NCBI GenBank assembly: GCA_020438485.1
Contig: JAGQUM010000002.1
Coordinates: 1-64,000 of the forward strand
DNA length: 64,000 nt
Direction: 5' to 3'
Origin: Thermoleophilia bacterium
Lineage (GTDB): Bacteria; Actinomycetota; Thermoleophilia; Miltoncostaeales; Miltoncostaeaceae
Shown piece by piece: positions 49,985 through 58,983 of the stretch. Position 1 is the first letter of the stretch, and the number at the start of each line of letters is the position of its first letter. Below the pieces are notes generated by a model. The model worked only from the letters and a program-made list of their open reading frames with translations, ran no database searches and was not told where the DNA came from. The position numbers were made by a program, and so were the translations under genes.

Positions 49985-52198
49985 ATGGGTCCCATGGCAC
50001 GTGCCCGCGTGACGGCCGCGCTCATCGGCGTGGCGGCTTTGCCGATCCCGGCCGCCCTCGTCGTGTACCTCGCCACCGATGAGCCCCTCACGTCGTTCGC
50101 GATCGTCGTCGCGCTCAGCACGGGGCTCGCCGCCCTGGTCGCCGCCGGTCAGCTGTGGCACGCCGGGCGGGCCACCGTCGGGCGCGGTCGCCAGCTGCAC
50201 AACCGCCTGGCCCTGGGGTGCGTCCTGTGGGGCGTCGGCGCCTTGCCCTACGTGGCGTTCGTCGTGTCCGGCGGAAGCGCCACCACGCCCGCCCCGTGGA
50301 CCCAGATGGGCTTCCTGCTGGCGTACCTGCCGTGGTGCGCGGCTCTCTGGAAGGTCCGGCAGCCCGTCGTCGTCGAGAACCGTCGCGCCATCGCGTCCGT
50401 CGTCGCGGTCGAGACGCTCGCGCTGGTCTCGGTCTGCGTGGCGCTGGCGTCGGCGCTGTGGGACGACCAGCTGCCCGCGTCGACGAACGCCGCGCTCCTT
50501 CTGCCCGTCGGCGTCGATCTGCTGATGCTCACGGCCGCATACTCCACCGTGCGGCGCGCATCGCTGCGTCCCGACTCGCTGTACGGCTGGCTGGTGGGCG
50601 CCTTCGCCGCGCTGACCGCGTCCGACGCTGTCGTGTCCGTGGGCATGGCCGGCACCCCGAAGACCCACATGCTCGTGGCCGGAAACCTGGGGTACGTCCT
50701 GTCGTTCGCGTTCATGGCCGTCGCCGCCGGTCGGCAGCTGCACCTGCGCGAGTCTACGCTGGCGGGCGAGCGCCTCACCGTCGCCGCCGCGGCCATCGGC
50801 CTGGCGATGGTGGGACCCGCCGCGACGCTGGCCCCGGCGCCCCTCAACATCGTCATGTGGTTCGTCGGCGCGGCCCTCGCGTGGGCGCTGCTGTGCTTCG
50901 TGCGCGGCCTGCGCGTGTCCGACCAGGACCGGCTCACCGGCCTGTGGGACAGCAAGGCGTTCGCCCGGCATGCGGGGCCCCTGGCGGCCATGGCCTCCGA
51001 GGCGCACCCCGTGGGCCTCGTCGCCGTCGACCTGAACGGGTTCCGCCGCTGGAACGCCGAGCGCGGGTTCGTCGCGGGCGACCGTCTGCTGGTGACGTTC
51101 ACGGAGGCGCTTGCCGAGGCCGTGGCCCGCCCCGGCGCGTGGGGGCGCCTCGGGCCCGACCGCTTCGCGTGGGTCGGTAGCGTGCGCGACGCCGCCGACG
51201 CGCAGTTGCTGGCCCGCCGGGCCCTGGAGGCCACCGCCCCCGACCGTGAGGGGCTCGACGCCCGCGCCGGCGTCGTGGTGTGCCCCGTCGACGCGGCCAC
51301 CATCGAGAACGCCCTGGCCGCCGCCGAGGAGGCGCTTGAGGCGGCCCGGTCCGCCCCGTCGCGCGTCGTCTGCTTCGACCGCGGGCTCCTGGAGGGCGCC
51401 AACGCGTCCGCGCTGTCGTCGGCCTCGTACCGCTCGCGCCACGAGCGCATCGTCGCCCTGCTCGCCGACCCCGAGAGCATCCGGTCCGCGTACCAGCCCA
51501 TCGTGGGCCTCGGCTCACTCGACGTGATGGGCTTCGAGGCGCTGGCCCGGTTCCAGATTGAGCCTCTCCGCGGGCCGGACTGGTGGATCGCCGAGGGCCA
51601 CCACGTCGGCCTGGGCGTCGAGATCGAGGCGGCATGCGCGCGGCGTGCGCTGACGGAGGCGCAGCGGCTCACCGGCTGGCGCTACCTGGCCGTCAACGCC
51701 AGCCCCCAACTGATCCTGTCGGACGGGTTCGAGCACCTCTTCCCCGCGGGCAACCTCGACTGGCTCGTGATCGAGGTCACCGAGCACCACAAGGTGCGCG
51801 ACTACGCGGCCCTCGCCGACGCGCTCCACGGGCTGCGTGCCCGCGGCGCCCGCGTCGCCGTCGACGACCTGGGTGCCGGTCACTCCACGTTCGCCCACAT
51901 CACGCGGCTGCGGCCCGACATCGCGAAGCTCGACCGGTCGATCGTCGAGGGCGTCGACGTCGACGGCGTCAAGCAGGCCATGGTCCGGTCCATGGTGGCG
52001 TTCAGCCGCGAGACCCGCTGCACGCTGGTGGCCGAGGGCGTCGAGACCCGCGGCGAGTGGGAGACCCTCCGCGCGCTCGGCGTGGGCTATGGCCAGGGCT
52101 ACCTGTTCCAGCCCCCCGACGAGGATCTGGTCGAGACCGTGCGCCTGCGCCGGGAGGTCGAGGATCTGGAGACCCGGACGCCCCTCGGCGCCCAGTGA
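49985..52198 (+). CDS. membrane protein with degenerate GGDEF and EAL domains (c-di-GMP phosphodiesterase)
   Basis: 737 residues. About eight to nine N-terminal helices are followed by a GGDEF-like domain whose signature is LGPDRFAW, so the cyclase is probably inactive. The EAL domain has YQPIVGLGSLDVMGFEALAR, the VNAS metal-site Asn, IEVTEH, VDDLGAGHS, IAKLDRSIVEG, LVAEGVET and GYGQGYLF, so PDE activity is likely. It would hydrolyse c-di-GMP. ATG 49985 is used; the same frame is open from ATG 49901 but there is no better Shine-Dalgarno. Confidence 0.92.
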   Translation: MGPMARARVTAALIGVAALPIPAALVVYLATDEPLTSFAIVVALSTGLAALVAAGQLWHAGRATVGRGRQLHNRLALGCVLWGVGALPYVAFVVSGGSATTPAPWTQMGFLLAYLPWCAALWKVRQPVVVENRRAIASVVAVETLALVSVCVALASALWDDQLPASTNAALLLPVGVDLLMLTAAYSTVRRASLRPDSLYGWLVGAFAALTASDAVVSVGMAGTPKTHMLVAGNLGYVLSFAFMAVAAGRQLHLRESTLAGERLTVAAAAIGLAMVGPAATLAPAPLNIVMWFVGAALAWALLCFVRGLRVSDQDRLTGLWDSKAFARHAGPLAAMASEAHPVGLVAVDLNGFRRWNAERGFVAGDRLLVTFTEALAEAVARPGAWGRLGPDRFAWVGSVRDAADAQLLARRALEATAPDREGLDARAGVVVCPVDAATIENALAAAEEALEAARSAPSRVVCFDRGLLEGANASALSSASYRSRHERIVALLADPESIRSAYQPIVGLGSLDVMGFEALARFQIEPLRGPDWWIAEGHHVGLGVEIEAACARRALTEAQRLTGWRYLAVNASPQLILSDGFEHLFPAGNLDWLVIEVTEHHKVRDYAALADALHGLRARGARVAVDDLGAGHSTFAHITRLRPDIAKLDRSIVEGVDVDGVKQAMVRSMVAFSRETRCTLVAEGVETRGEWETLRALGVGYGQGYLFQPPDEDLVETVRLRREVEDLETRTPLGAQ

Positions 52199-52750
52199 CC
52201 CGGTAGGCCGCCGGGTGGGGCGCCGATGGCGATGTGGTGGCGGTGGGTATCGCGGGTGCGCCCTGTCCGGTGCGGCGGATGAGGAAGCTCGTCCGGCCGG
52301 GAACGGGGCGGTGGGCGTGCGGCCAGAACCCGACGCGGGGTGCCGTCGCGTTCATCCGAGTGGGTGTCGCCGTGGGCCGGTCGGGAGGTGAACCTCGAGT
52401 ACGAAGGGGGATGAGGTCCCCGGCGGGCAGGCGCGGGCGGGCGGTTCTCGTGAGCGCGGAGGCGCCACCGGCCGCCGCGACATCCGCCTCACCCTCGGCG
52501 TGCCCGCTCCGCCGGCGCGTGTCGGCGGCCTGACGAAAGGCCCCCATGCCGGTGGCGACGTGGGCCACCGCGCCACCCGCTCGGGGTCCCGTCAGCCCCC
52601 AGAGCCGGCCAGCCGGCGCACGCCCAGCGTCGACGCGTGTCGGTGAGCCCCCGGCTCACGCGTGGCGTACGGGCCACTCCACGCCCTCCACGTGGCCCCG
52701 CCCCACCCGGACCGTCGTCAGCGGCGCGCGCAATCGCCACACCGAGGACG
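52199..52750. other. intergenic stretch between EAL and FeeM-like genes
   Basis: No gene I can support. A 99-codon plus-strand frame (52234-52533) has Arg- and Ala-rich composition and no domain. It contains a hairpin at 52643-52659. Confidence 0.5.
52643..52659. terminator. small hairpin downstream of FeeM-like gene
   Basis: GTGAGCC-CCC-GGCTCAC, seven perfect pairs with a three-base loop. It lies 92 bases downstream of the minus-strand FeeM-like stop. It may end that transcript. No U-tract. Confidence 0.5.
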
Positions 52751-53461
52751 TCACCCCGCAAGCTCGAGGCTGGGCGTACCCCGACGCACCCCGGGCGTCG
52801 GCGGATGCACGGCCCCGGCGTGCGACGTCAGCCACGTCGGGTGGGGGTCGTGGAACAGGGCGCCCGCGCTGCGGCGCATGATCCCGCCGGGCCCGCTGAT
52901 GTACTCGCGCATCTCGTGCAGCGGCAGCGCCATGAGCACCGCGGGCGCGCCGTACAGCGCGCGCTCCTCGCCCAGGGGGCGCATGCCGAAGCAGGATGCG
53001 TAGAAGCGCGCCTGCTCGGGCGCGACGGTGCAGATGGCGACGTCGGGTCCGCCCTCGTACGTCAGCCGGCGCAGGTGGGCGACGATCATCATGAGTACCG
53101 CGTGGCGGCTGACGCCGCGGTGCTCGCGGGCCACCACCAGGGACCCCAGCTCGAACGGCGCGCCGCCCAGCGCCCGGGCAGCCGCCACCTCGAGGGGCAT
53201 CTCGGCCTCGGACGGCAGACCGTACGGGCCGTCGGGGACGACGCAGCAGGCCGCAACGGCCCGGTCGCCCAGGTACGCGAGCGCGAAGACCGTGCCCGGG
53301 GTCAGGTAGTGCGGCAGCACGCGCCGACCCGACGGGGTCGGTGACATGAACCCGGACTCGACGAACCCGTCGTGCACCAGCACGAGGGCGGGGTCGAGGT
53401 CGCGGATGCGGTCGGTGAGCACGACGCCGAGCTGCTCCGTCGCGCGGTGATGCGAAGCCAA
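52751..53461 (-). CDS. FeeM-like N-acyl amino acid synthase
   Basis: GNAT-related protein of 236 residues matching the FeeM catalytic core. HDGFVESGFMSPTPSGRRVL, PHYLTPGTVFALAYLGDRAV and FELGSLVVAREHRGVSRHAV are diagnostic; the later EQARFYASCFGMRPLGEE matches the C-terminal lobe. FeeM joins a long-chain acyl group from acyl-ACP to an amino acid and has a LuxI-like fold. TTG 53461 has a ten-base perfect Shine-Dalgarno, GAGGTGATCC, which contains the stop of the upstream PaaK-like gene. The two genes are therefore tightly coupled. The exact product is unknown. Confidence 0.8.
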   Translation of the reverse strand: MASHHRATEQLGVVLTDRIRDLDPALVLVHDGFVESGFMSPTPSGRRVLPHYLTPGTVFALAYLGDRAVAACCVVPDGPYGLPSEAEMPLEVAAARALGGAPFELGSLVVAREHRGVSRHAVLMMIVAHLRRLTYEGGPDVAICTVAPEQARFYASCFGMRPLGEERALYGAPAVLMALPLHEMREYISGPGGIMRRSAGALFHDPHPTWLTSHAGAVHPPTPGVRRGTPSLELAG

Positions 53462-53468
53462 GGGGGGA

Positions 53469-54791
53469 TCACCTCGTGTAGCGGGGCTTGTGGGTCCAGT
53501 CGTCCGGGGCGTGAAACGGGTACTCGGCGGCGGCGTGCCAACGCACGTCCACGGGCTCGCCTGCGACGCCTGCGACGACGGCGCGGAGGGTGTCGGCGTG
53601 GCGGGCCGCGGGCGGCGCGTCGTGGCGGCACTGCACGTGCAGGGTCAGCGGGGCGCCGTCCGCCGCGGGCTCCAGGCGGAATCGCCCCGTGACCTGGTCG
53701 GCAAGGCCCGCATCGCTGAAGAGCGCCTCCTTGACCGCCTCGGGACGCGGCACCCCACCGGGGGTGCCGCCGCGGCCGAACAGGGCGACGACCGGCCCGT
53801 CTAGCGCCACGCCGGTGAGCTCCGCGAGGTCGTCCACATCGGCGTCGGTCAGGTGGTGGGCCAGGTCGCCCGTCTCGTAGCGCACCAGCGGGATGAGCGC
53901 GGCGTGCAGCGGCGTGAGGGTCAGCCGCCCGGCACCGGCCCTCCGCGGGGTCTCGACCAGGAGGCGCTCCGGGTCGTACCCGAGCAGCGCCGGGACCACG
54001 CCGGGTCCCGCGGCGCGCGCCCAGCCCGGGCCGGGCCCGGCGGCCAGCGCCGCGCGGGCGGCCCCCAGCGAGGGCGTCTCGAACAGCAGGTGAAGGCCGA
54101 TCTCCGCGCATCCCATCGACACGGCCACCCGATACGGCTCGATGCCGAGCAGGCCGCACGCGTACGCCTTCCACGACGCGGCCACGGGTTCGCCACCCGT
54201 GAACACCCACATGTCGGGGTGGGCGGGCCCCCGCGCGCGCCACCCGCGCGCCAGCTCCGCCAGGAACAGCGGCTCGCCCAACAGCACCAGGCGGTCGAAG
54301 CGGGGGGCGATCTCGCCCAGCACGTGCCGCGCCATCTCGAGGTGAACCGACGGCGTCGCCACCGTGGCCAGCGTGCATGGTGCCGCCACACCCATCGGGA
54401 GAACGTTCACCAGCAGGGTCGAGGATCCGGGCCCCGCCCCCAGCGCGGCCAGCAGGCCGTCCGTGCGGGCGGCCAGCGCGTCGCGCTCGCCGGGCGACAC
54501 GAGGCCCACCGAGAACGGCGGGCCGGACTGGCCACTGGAGCACACGATCTCGGCCGCGGCCCCGGGGTCGGCGGCGGCCCACTCCCACGGGGAGCCGAAC
54601 ACCGCGGCCTTCGACGTGGGGGGGATGGCCTCCCAGTCGCCCACAGAGGATGCGTCGACGCCGCGCCCCGCGAGGTGCCGACGGTAGCCGTCGCTGCGGG
54701 CGGCGGCGTCGCGGAACACGGTCCACGCCGCAGCCGGTATGGGGCACTTACCTAACAAATTCATCCTTTGGACGCATTCCGCGTTGCCCAT
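53469..54791 (-). CDS. PaaK/LuxE-like adenylate-forming enzyme
   Basis: Up to 440 residues. IVCSSGQSGPPFSVG replaces the TSGTTG phosphate loop and LVRYETGDLAHHL supplies the Tyr/Thr-Gly-Asp motif; WVFTGGEPV and MGCAEIGLHLLFE lie between. The form is that of PaaK/LuxE-type ligases, which make acyl-AMP and pass it to a thiol. Here the most likely job is activating a fatty acid or an amino acid for the FeeM-like partner. ATG 54791 gives the longest product. TTG 54758 is better placed after an AAAGGA Shine-Dalgarno and may be the real start. Confidence 0.78.
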   Translation of the reverse strand: MGNAECVQRMNLLGKCPIPAAAWTVFRDAAARSDGYRRHLAGRGVDASSVGDWEAIPPTSKAAVFGSPWEWAAADPGAAAEIVCSSGQSGPPFSVGLVSPGERDALAARTDGLLAALGAGPGSSTLLVNVLPMGVAAPCTLATVATPSVHLEMARHVLGEIAPRFDRLVLLGEPLFLAELARGWRARGPAHPDMWVFTGGEPVAASWKAYACGLLGIEPYRVAVSMGCAEIGLHLLFETPSLGAARAALAAGPGPGWARAAGPGVVPALLGYDPERLLVETPRRAGAGRLTLTPLHAALIPLVRYETGDLAHHLTDADVDDLAELTGVALDGPVVALFGRGGTPGGVPRPEAVKEALFSDAGLADQVTGRFRLEPAADGAPLTLHVQCRHDAPPAARHADTLRAVVAGVAGEPVDVRWHAAAEYPFHAPDDWTHKPRYTR

Positions 54792-54809
54792 TTACGGTGA
54801 GTGCGTCAA

Positions 54810-54838
54810 TTAATAACTGGCCTCATACAATTCGTGAA
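54810..54838 (-). promoter_or_regulatory. promoter of the PaaK-like/FeeM-like operon
   Basis: On the minus strand TTCACG (54838-54833), a 17-base gap and TATTAA (54815-54810). The region 54730-54840 is markedly AT-richer than the surroundings. The transcript would start near 54803, just ahead of ATG 54791. Confidence 0.55.
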
Positions 54839-55176
54839 GCGGACCCCCGTTCAGGCGTGTCCCGGCCATCCGTAGTGCCGCGGCTGGCCGGGACCCCTCC
54901 GGCGGGGCGGTGCCGGCCGTCCGACCCGGGGGGACGCGCCCCGCGATCCGCGCGTGTCGTCGGGTTGCGGCGTGCCCGCATCCCGCCGCACCGGTCGCCC
55001 CGCCCCACCTCGGCGGCGTCCCCGGGGCCGCCGCCGCGGCGCCGGCGGGTCGCATGTGGAGATCCGCGGCGTGCGCATCACGTGCGGCGTGCGCCCGCCG
55101 TCAACGGCGGCGGGCGCCGCCCGATCGGTCCCCGGCCGGCATCGGCGCCGACGAGGCGACGCGGCGGTGGCCCGGC
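54839..55176. other. intergenic stretch between PaaK-like promoter and glnA stop
   Basis: No supportable gene. It holds two GC hairpins: TCCCGGCCA/TGGCCGGGA (54860-54893) and the stronger one annotated at 55091-55117. Confidence 0.5.
55091..55117 (-). terminator. hairpin after glnA
   Basis: GCGCCCGCCG pairing with CGGCGGGCGC, ten perfect pairs and a seven-base loop, 60 bases after the glnA stop on the minus strand. No U-tract. Confidence 0.65.
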
Positions 55177-56499
55177 CTACAGCAGGGGCAGGTAGTGGTC
55201 GCGCTCCCAGCCCGTGACGTGCGCGCTGAACGCGGTCCACTCCGCCCGCTTCATCTCGACGAGCCGCGCGTGGATGTGCTCCCCGAACGCCCGCAGCAGC
55301 AGCTCGCTCGCCGCCGCGGCCTCCACCGCCTCTCCCAGCGTGCCCGGCAGCGCCTCCACGCCCGCCCGCAGCCGGTCCTCGTGGGTGAGGTGGTACAGGT
55401 TCGTCTCCATCTCGGGAGGCAACTCGGCGCCGTGCTCCACTCCGTCGAGCCCGGCGTGCAACAGTGCCGCCAGCGCGAGGTACGGGTTGCACGCCGGGTC
55501 GGGGTTGCGCAGCTCGGGCACCGTGGCGGCCTCGCCCTCGTGCCGGTGGCCGGGCACGCGCACGATGGACGACCGGTTGCGGGCGCTCCACCCCACGTAC
55601 ACGGGCGCCTCGAATCCCGGAATGAGGCGCTTGTACGAGTTGACCCACTGGCTGTAGACGACCGACGTCTCGCGGGCCGCGGCCAGCACGCCCGCGACGA
55701 ACGCCTTGCCGACCGGCGACAGCAGGTGCTCGTCCTCGGCGTCGTGGAACGCGTTCTGGCCGTCGCGCCGCAGGTGGAAGTGCATGTGCATCCCCGAGCC
55801 GTTCTGGTCGCCCAGCGGCTTGGGCATGAACGTCGCGTACCACCCGTGGGCGTGGGCCACCTCCTTGACGACGGTCCGGTACGTCATCACGGCGTCCGCC
55901 AGGTTGAGGGCACCCGCGCCGACGATGTCGATCTCGTGCTGGCTGGGCCCGCTCTCGTGGTGCGAGAACGCCACGTCGATGCCCAGGTGCTCGAGCGCCA
56001 GAACGGTGGACCGGCGCACGTCGCTGGCCGCGTCGAGCGTCGTGAGATCGAAGTAGCCGCCGCGGTCCAGGGGCTCCGCGCCCCGGTCGTCGCGGAAGTA
56101 GAAGAACTCCATCTCGGGCGCGACGTGCAGCTCGTCGAAGCCCATCGCGCGGGCGCGCTCCTCGGCGCGGCGCAGCACGTAGCGGGGGTCGCCCTCGTAC
56201 GGGCGGCCGTCCGTCGTGTTGACGTCGCAGAACACCCGGGCAACGCCCATCTCCTGGGGGCGCCATGGCAGGACCGCGAACGTCGACGCGTCCGGCACGG
56301 CCACCATGTCGGTCTCCTCCACCGGGTTCGATCCGGTGATGGACGACCCGTCGAACCGCACACCGTGCTCCAGCGCGGCGGGGAGCTGCTCCGCGGGTAT
56401 CGCGACGCTCTTGAGGCTGCCGAGGATGTCCGTGAACCACAGCCGGACGAACTTCACGTCGTGCTCGCGAACGGCGTTCAGCACATGCTCGCGGGTCAT
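55177..56499 (-). CDS. glnA: glutamine synthetase type I, alpha-like
   Basis: ATP-dependent ammonium assimilation into glutamine, 440 residues, dodecameric family. RLWFTDILGSLKSVAIPAEQ, GVRFDGSSITGSNPVEETDM, PEMEFFYF, GDQNGSGMHMHFHL, YKRLIPGFEAPVYVGWSARN and NPDPACNPYLALAALLHAGL are the catalytic and family motifs. The C-terminal region (METNLYHLTHEDRL, ALPGTLGEAVEA) matches GSI-alpha, and I see no adenylylation Tyr motif (NLYDLP), so regulation by GlnE is unlikely. ATG 56499 has AAGGAAGG upstream. It follows the GSIII gene by 88 bases and may be cotranscribed. Confidence 0.93.
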   Translation of the reverse strand: MTREHVLNAVREHDVKFVRLWFTDILGSLKSVAIPAEQLPAALEHGVRFDGSSITGSNPVEETDMVAVPDASTFAVLPWRPQEMGVARVFCDVNTTDGRPYEGDPRYVLRRAEERARAMGFDELHVAPEMEFFYFRDDRGAEPLDRGGYFDLTTLDAASDVRRSTVLALEHLGIDVAFSHHESGPSQHEIDIVGAGALNLADAVMTYRTVVKEVAHAHGWYATFMPKPLGDQNGSGMHMHFHLRRDGQNAFHDAEDEHLLSPVGKAFVAGVLAAARETSVVYSQWVNSYKRLIPGFEAPVYVGWSARNRSSIVRVPGHRHEGEAATVPELRNPDPACNPYLALAALLHAGLDGVEHGAELPPEMETNLYHLTHEDRLRAGVEALPGTLGEAVEAAAASELLLRAFGEHIHARLVEMKRAEWTAFSAHVTGWERDHYLPLL

Positions 56500-56587
56500 T
56501 TCGGGGGCCTTCCTTGAAGTACGGGTCGAAACGGCGCCGGGCCGCACGAGGCGGCCCGACGGTACAGCACGGCCTCGCCCTGGGGGC

Positions 56588-58747
56588 TCAGCGGATGAAC
56601 AGCATCTCCGAGTACTTCGGCAGGGGCCACAGGTCGTCGGCGACGATGCGCTCCAGCCGGTCGGCCAGGGTCCGTACCTCGGCGACGGCGGGAAGCACCG
56701 TGTCTCGCATGTACGGCACCTCCTCCTTGACCGTCTCGGGGTGGACCTCATTGACGTCGGCCAGCTTCACGATGGCCTTCACGAAGTCCTCCACGATGGG
56801 CTTGACCTGGTCGGTCAGCGCGTCGATGCCCGACTCGTCGATCAGGTCGAGGTAGCGCAGGGCGGCGGGAAGCAGCATCGTGCGCGCGATATCGGCGGCG
56901 GTTTCGGCCTCGATGTTGAGGAACGCGATGTACTGCTCCTGGGCGATCTCGAAGCGGGCCTCCAGCTCGCGCGCGCTCAGCACGCCGTAGTTGCCGAACG
57001 TGGCCACCGTGGTCTTGGACACCATCTCCGGCAGCGCGTCGGGCGTGGTGCGCAGGTTCTTCAGGCCGCGCTTCTTGGCCTCCTTGTGCCACTTATCGCT
57101 GTAGCCGTCGCCGCCGAACACGATGCGGGAGTGCTTCTTGTACGTCGCGGCCACCGCGGCCGACACCGCCTCGTCGATCTTGGCCTTGCTGCGCGCGCCG
57201 CCCTTCTTGGCCAGCGCGGCCTCGACGTCCTCCCGCAGGGCGTCGATGGACTCGGCCACGATCGTGTTCAGCACCGTGTTCGGGAAGCTCGGCGACATGC
57301 TGGCGCCCAGCGCGCGGAACTCGAACTTGTTGCCCGTGAAGGCGAACGGGCTGGTGCGGTTGCGGTCGCCCGAGTCCTTGGGCAGGTCCGGCAGAACCGG
57401 GCTGCCCAGGCCCATGAACTCGCCCTTCGGGCTCACGTAGATGTTTCCGTCGGCGAAGCCCTGGAACACGCGTTCGAGCTCCGTGCCGAGGAAGATCGAG
57501 ATGATCGCCGGCGGTGCCTCGTTCGCCCCCAGGCGGTGGTCCTGGCCGGCCGACGCCACGGTGGCGCGCAGCAGGCCCTGGTGGATGTCGACCGCCCGGA
57601 TCACGGCCGCGGCGAAGAACAGGAACCGCATGTTCTCGTGCGGCGTGTCGCCGGGCTCCAGCAGGTTGTCGCCGTCGTCGGTGCCCATCGACCAGTTGTT
57701 GTGCTTGCCCGACCCGTTGACGCCGGCGAACGGCTTCTCGTGCAGCAGGCAGACCAGGCCGTACTTGGGTGCCTCGCGCTTCAGGATCGTCATGACCAGC
57801 TGCTGGTGGTCGCAGCCGAGGTTCGTGGTCTCGAACATCGGGGCGATCTCGTACTGGCCCGGGGCCACCTCGTTGTGGCGCGTCTTGATCGGCACGCCCA
57901 GCCGCTTGAGCTGGTCCTCGGTGTCCATCATGTAGGCCAGCACGCGCTCGGGGATCGTGCCGAAGTAGTGGTCGTCCAGCTCGTGGCCCTTCGGGGGCTT
58001 CGCTCCGAACAGCGTGCGGCCCGTGTTGACCAGGTCGGGGCGCTGGTAGAAGTACGTCTCGTCGATGAGGAAGTACTCCTGCTCGGGGCCCATCGTCGTC
58101 GACACGCGCGCCACGCCCTTCGTACCCAGCACGTCCAGAGCCGCCAGCGCCGACTTGTTGATGGCCTCCATCGAGCGCAGCAGCGGGATCTTGTGGTCGA
58201 GTGCCTCGCCCGTCCATGAGGTGAAGCCGGTCGGGATGCACAGCGTGACGCCCATGGGGTTGCGCATCAGGAACGCCGGGCTGGTGGGGTCCCATGCCGT
58301 GTAGCCGCGGGCCTCGAACGTCGCGCGGATGCCGCCGGTGGGGAAGCTGGACGCGTCGGGCTCGCCCTGCACCAGCTGCTTGCCGCTGAACTGCGCCAGC
58401 GACGTGCCGTCCCCGACCGGGTCGAAGAAGGAATCGTGCTTCTCGGCGGTGGAGTTCGTGAGCGGCTGGAACCAATGCGTGTAGTGGGTCGCACCGTTCT
58501 CCAGAGCCCAGTCCTTCATGGCGATGGCCACGGCGTCCGCGATCGCCGGGTTGAGCGTCTGGCCCTTGTCGACCGTCTTCTGCAGTTCGCGGTAGACGTC
58601 CTTGGTCAGTCGCTTGCGCTGCTCCGTGGGGCCGAAGACGTCGATTCCGTACGTCGAGCCGGACGCGCCGAGCTCGCTGTCGAAGTGCCGGTCGGGGTCG
58701 GGCGTCCACTGTGCGGCGCTGACATTGGCGAGGCGGATCCTGGGCAT
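56588..58747 (-). CDS. glutamine synthetase type III
   Basis: Large GSIII (GlnN) enzyme of 719 residues. [94 protein letters not shown] and [20 protein letters not shown] are the family motifs. ATG 58747 begins [15 protein letters not shown] is a less common form with its own C-terminal extension. Presence with a GSI-alpha suggests different ammonia conditions for each. It diverges from the PucR regulator across a 236-base gap. Confidence 0.95.
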   Translation of the reverse strand: MPRIRLANVSAAQWTPDPDRHFDSELGASGSTYGIDVFGPTEQRKRLTKDVYRELQKTVDKGQTLNPAIADAVAIAMKDWALENGATHYTHWFQPLTNSTAEKHDSFFDPVGDGTSLAQFSGKQLVQGEPDASSFPTGGIRATFEARGYTAWDPTSPAFLMRNPMGVTLCIPTGFTSWTGEALDHKIPLLRSMEAINKSALAALDVLGTKGVARVSTTMGPEQEYFLIDETYFYQRPDLVNTGRTLFGAKPPKGHELDDHYFGTIPERVLAYMMDTEDQLKRLGVPIKTRHNEVAPGQYEIAPMFETTNLGCDHQQLVMTILKREAPKYGLVCLLHEKPFAGVNGSGKHNNWSMGTDDGDNLLEPGDTPHENMRFLFFAAAVIRAVDIHQGLLRATVASAGQDHRLGANEAPPAIISIFLGTELERVFQGFADGNIYVSPKGEFMGLGSPVLPDLPKDSGDRNRTSPFAFTGNKFEFRALGASMSPSFPNTVLNTIVAESIDALREDVEAALAKKGGARSKAKIDEAVSAAVAATYKKHSRIVFGGDGYSDKWHKEAKKRGLKNLRTTPDALPEMVSKTTVATFGNYGVLSARELEARFEIAQEQYIAFLNIEAETAADIARTMLLPAALRYLDLIDESGIDALTDQVKPIVEDFVKAIVKLADVNEVHPETVKEEVPYMRDTVLPAVAEVRTLADRLERIVADDLWPLPKYSEMLFIR

Positions 58748-58983
58748 TCTTCGTGCGTCCCTTCGGTCGGCTGAGCGCGGTCGGTGCGGGCGGCGCGAAT
58801 CGCCGGCGTGCTCGGCCTCGTACGCACGCACCGGAAAACGATCACAGACTAGTGGTCCCCCCACAAAGGCCGCGTTCGACCGGCGAACAATCTTCCGGGT
58901 ACGCGTTTGGCCGCGTGTCCAACCGGGTCCGCGTCCGCCCGGCGCCGGCGGCGTGTGGGCCCCGGAACGCCTATCCTTGGCCC

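Noticed and set aside
52234-52533. 99-codon plus-strand ORF after the EAL gene
   Set aside because: Biased Arg/Ala composition, no domain, and no usable Shine-Dalgarno.
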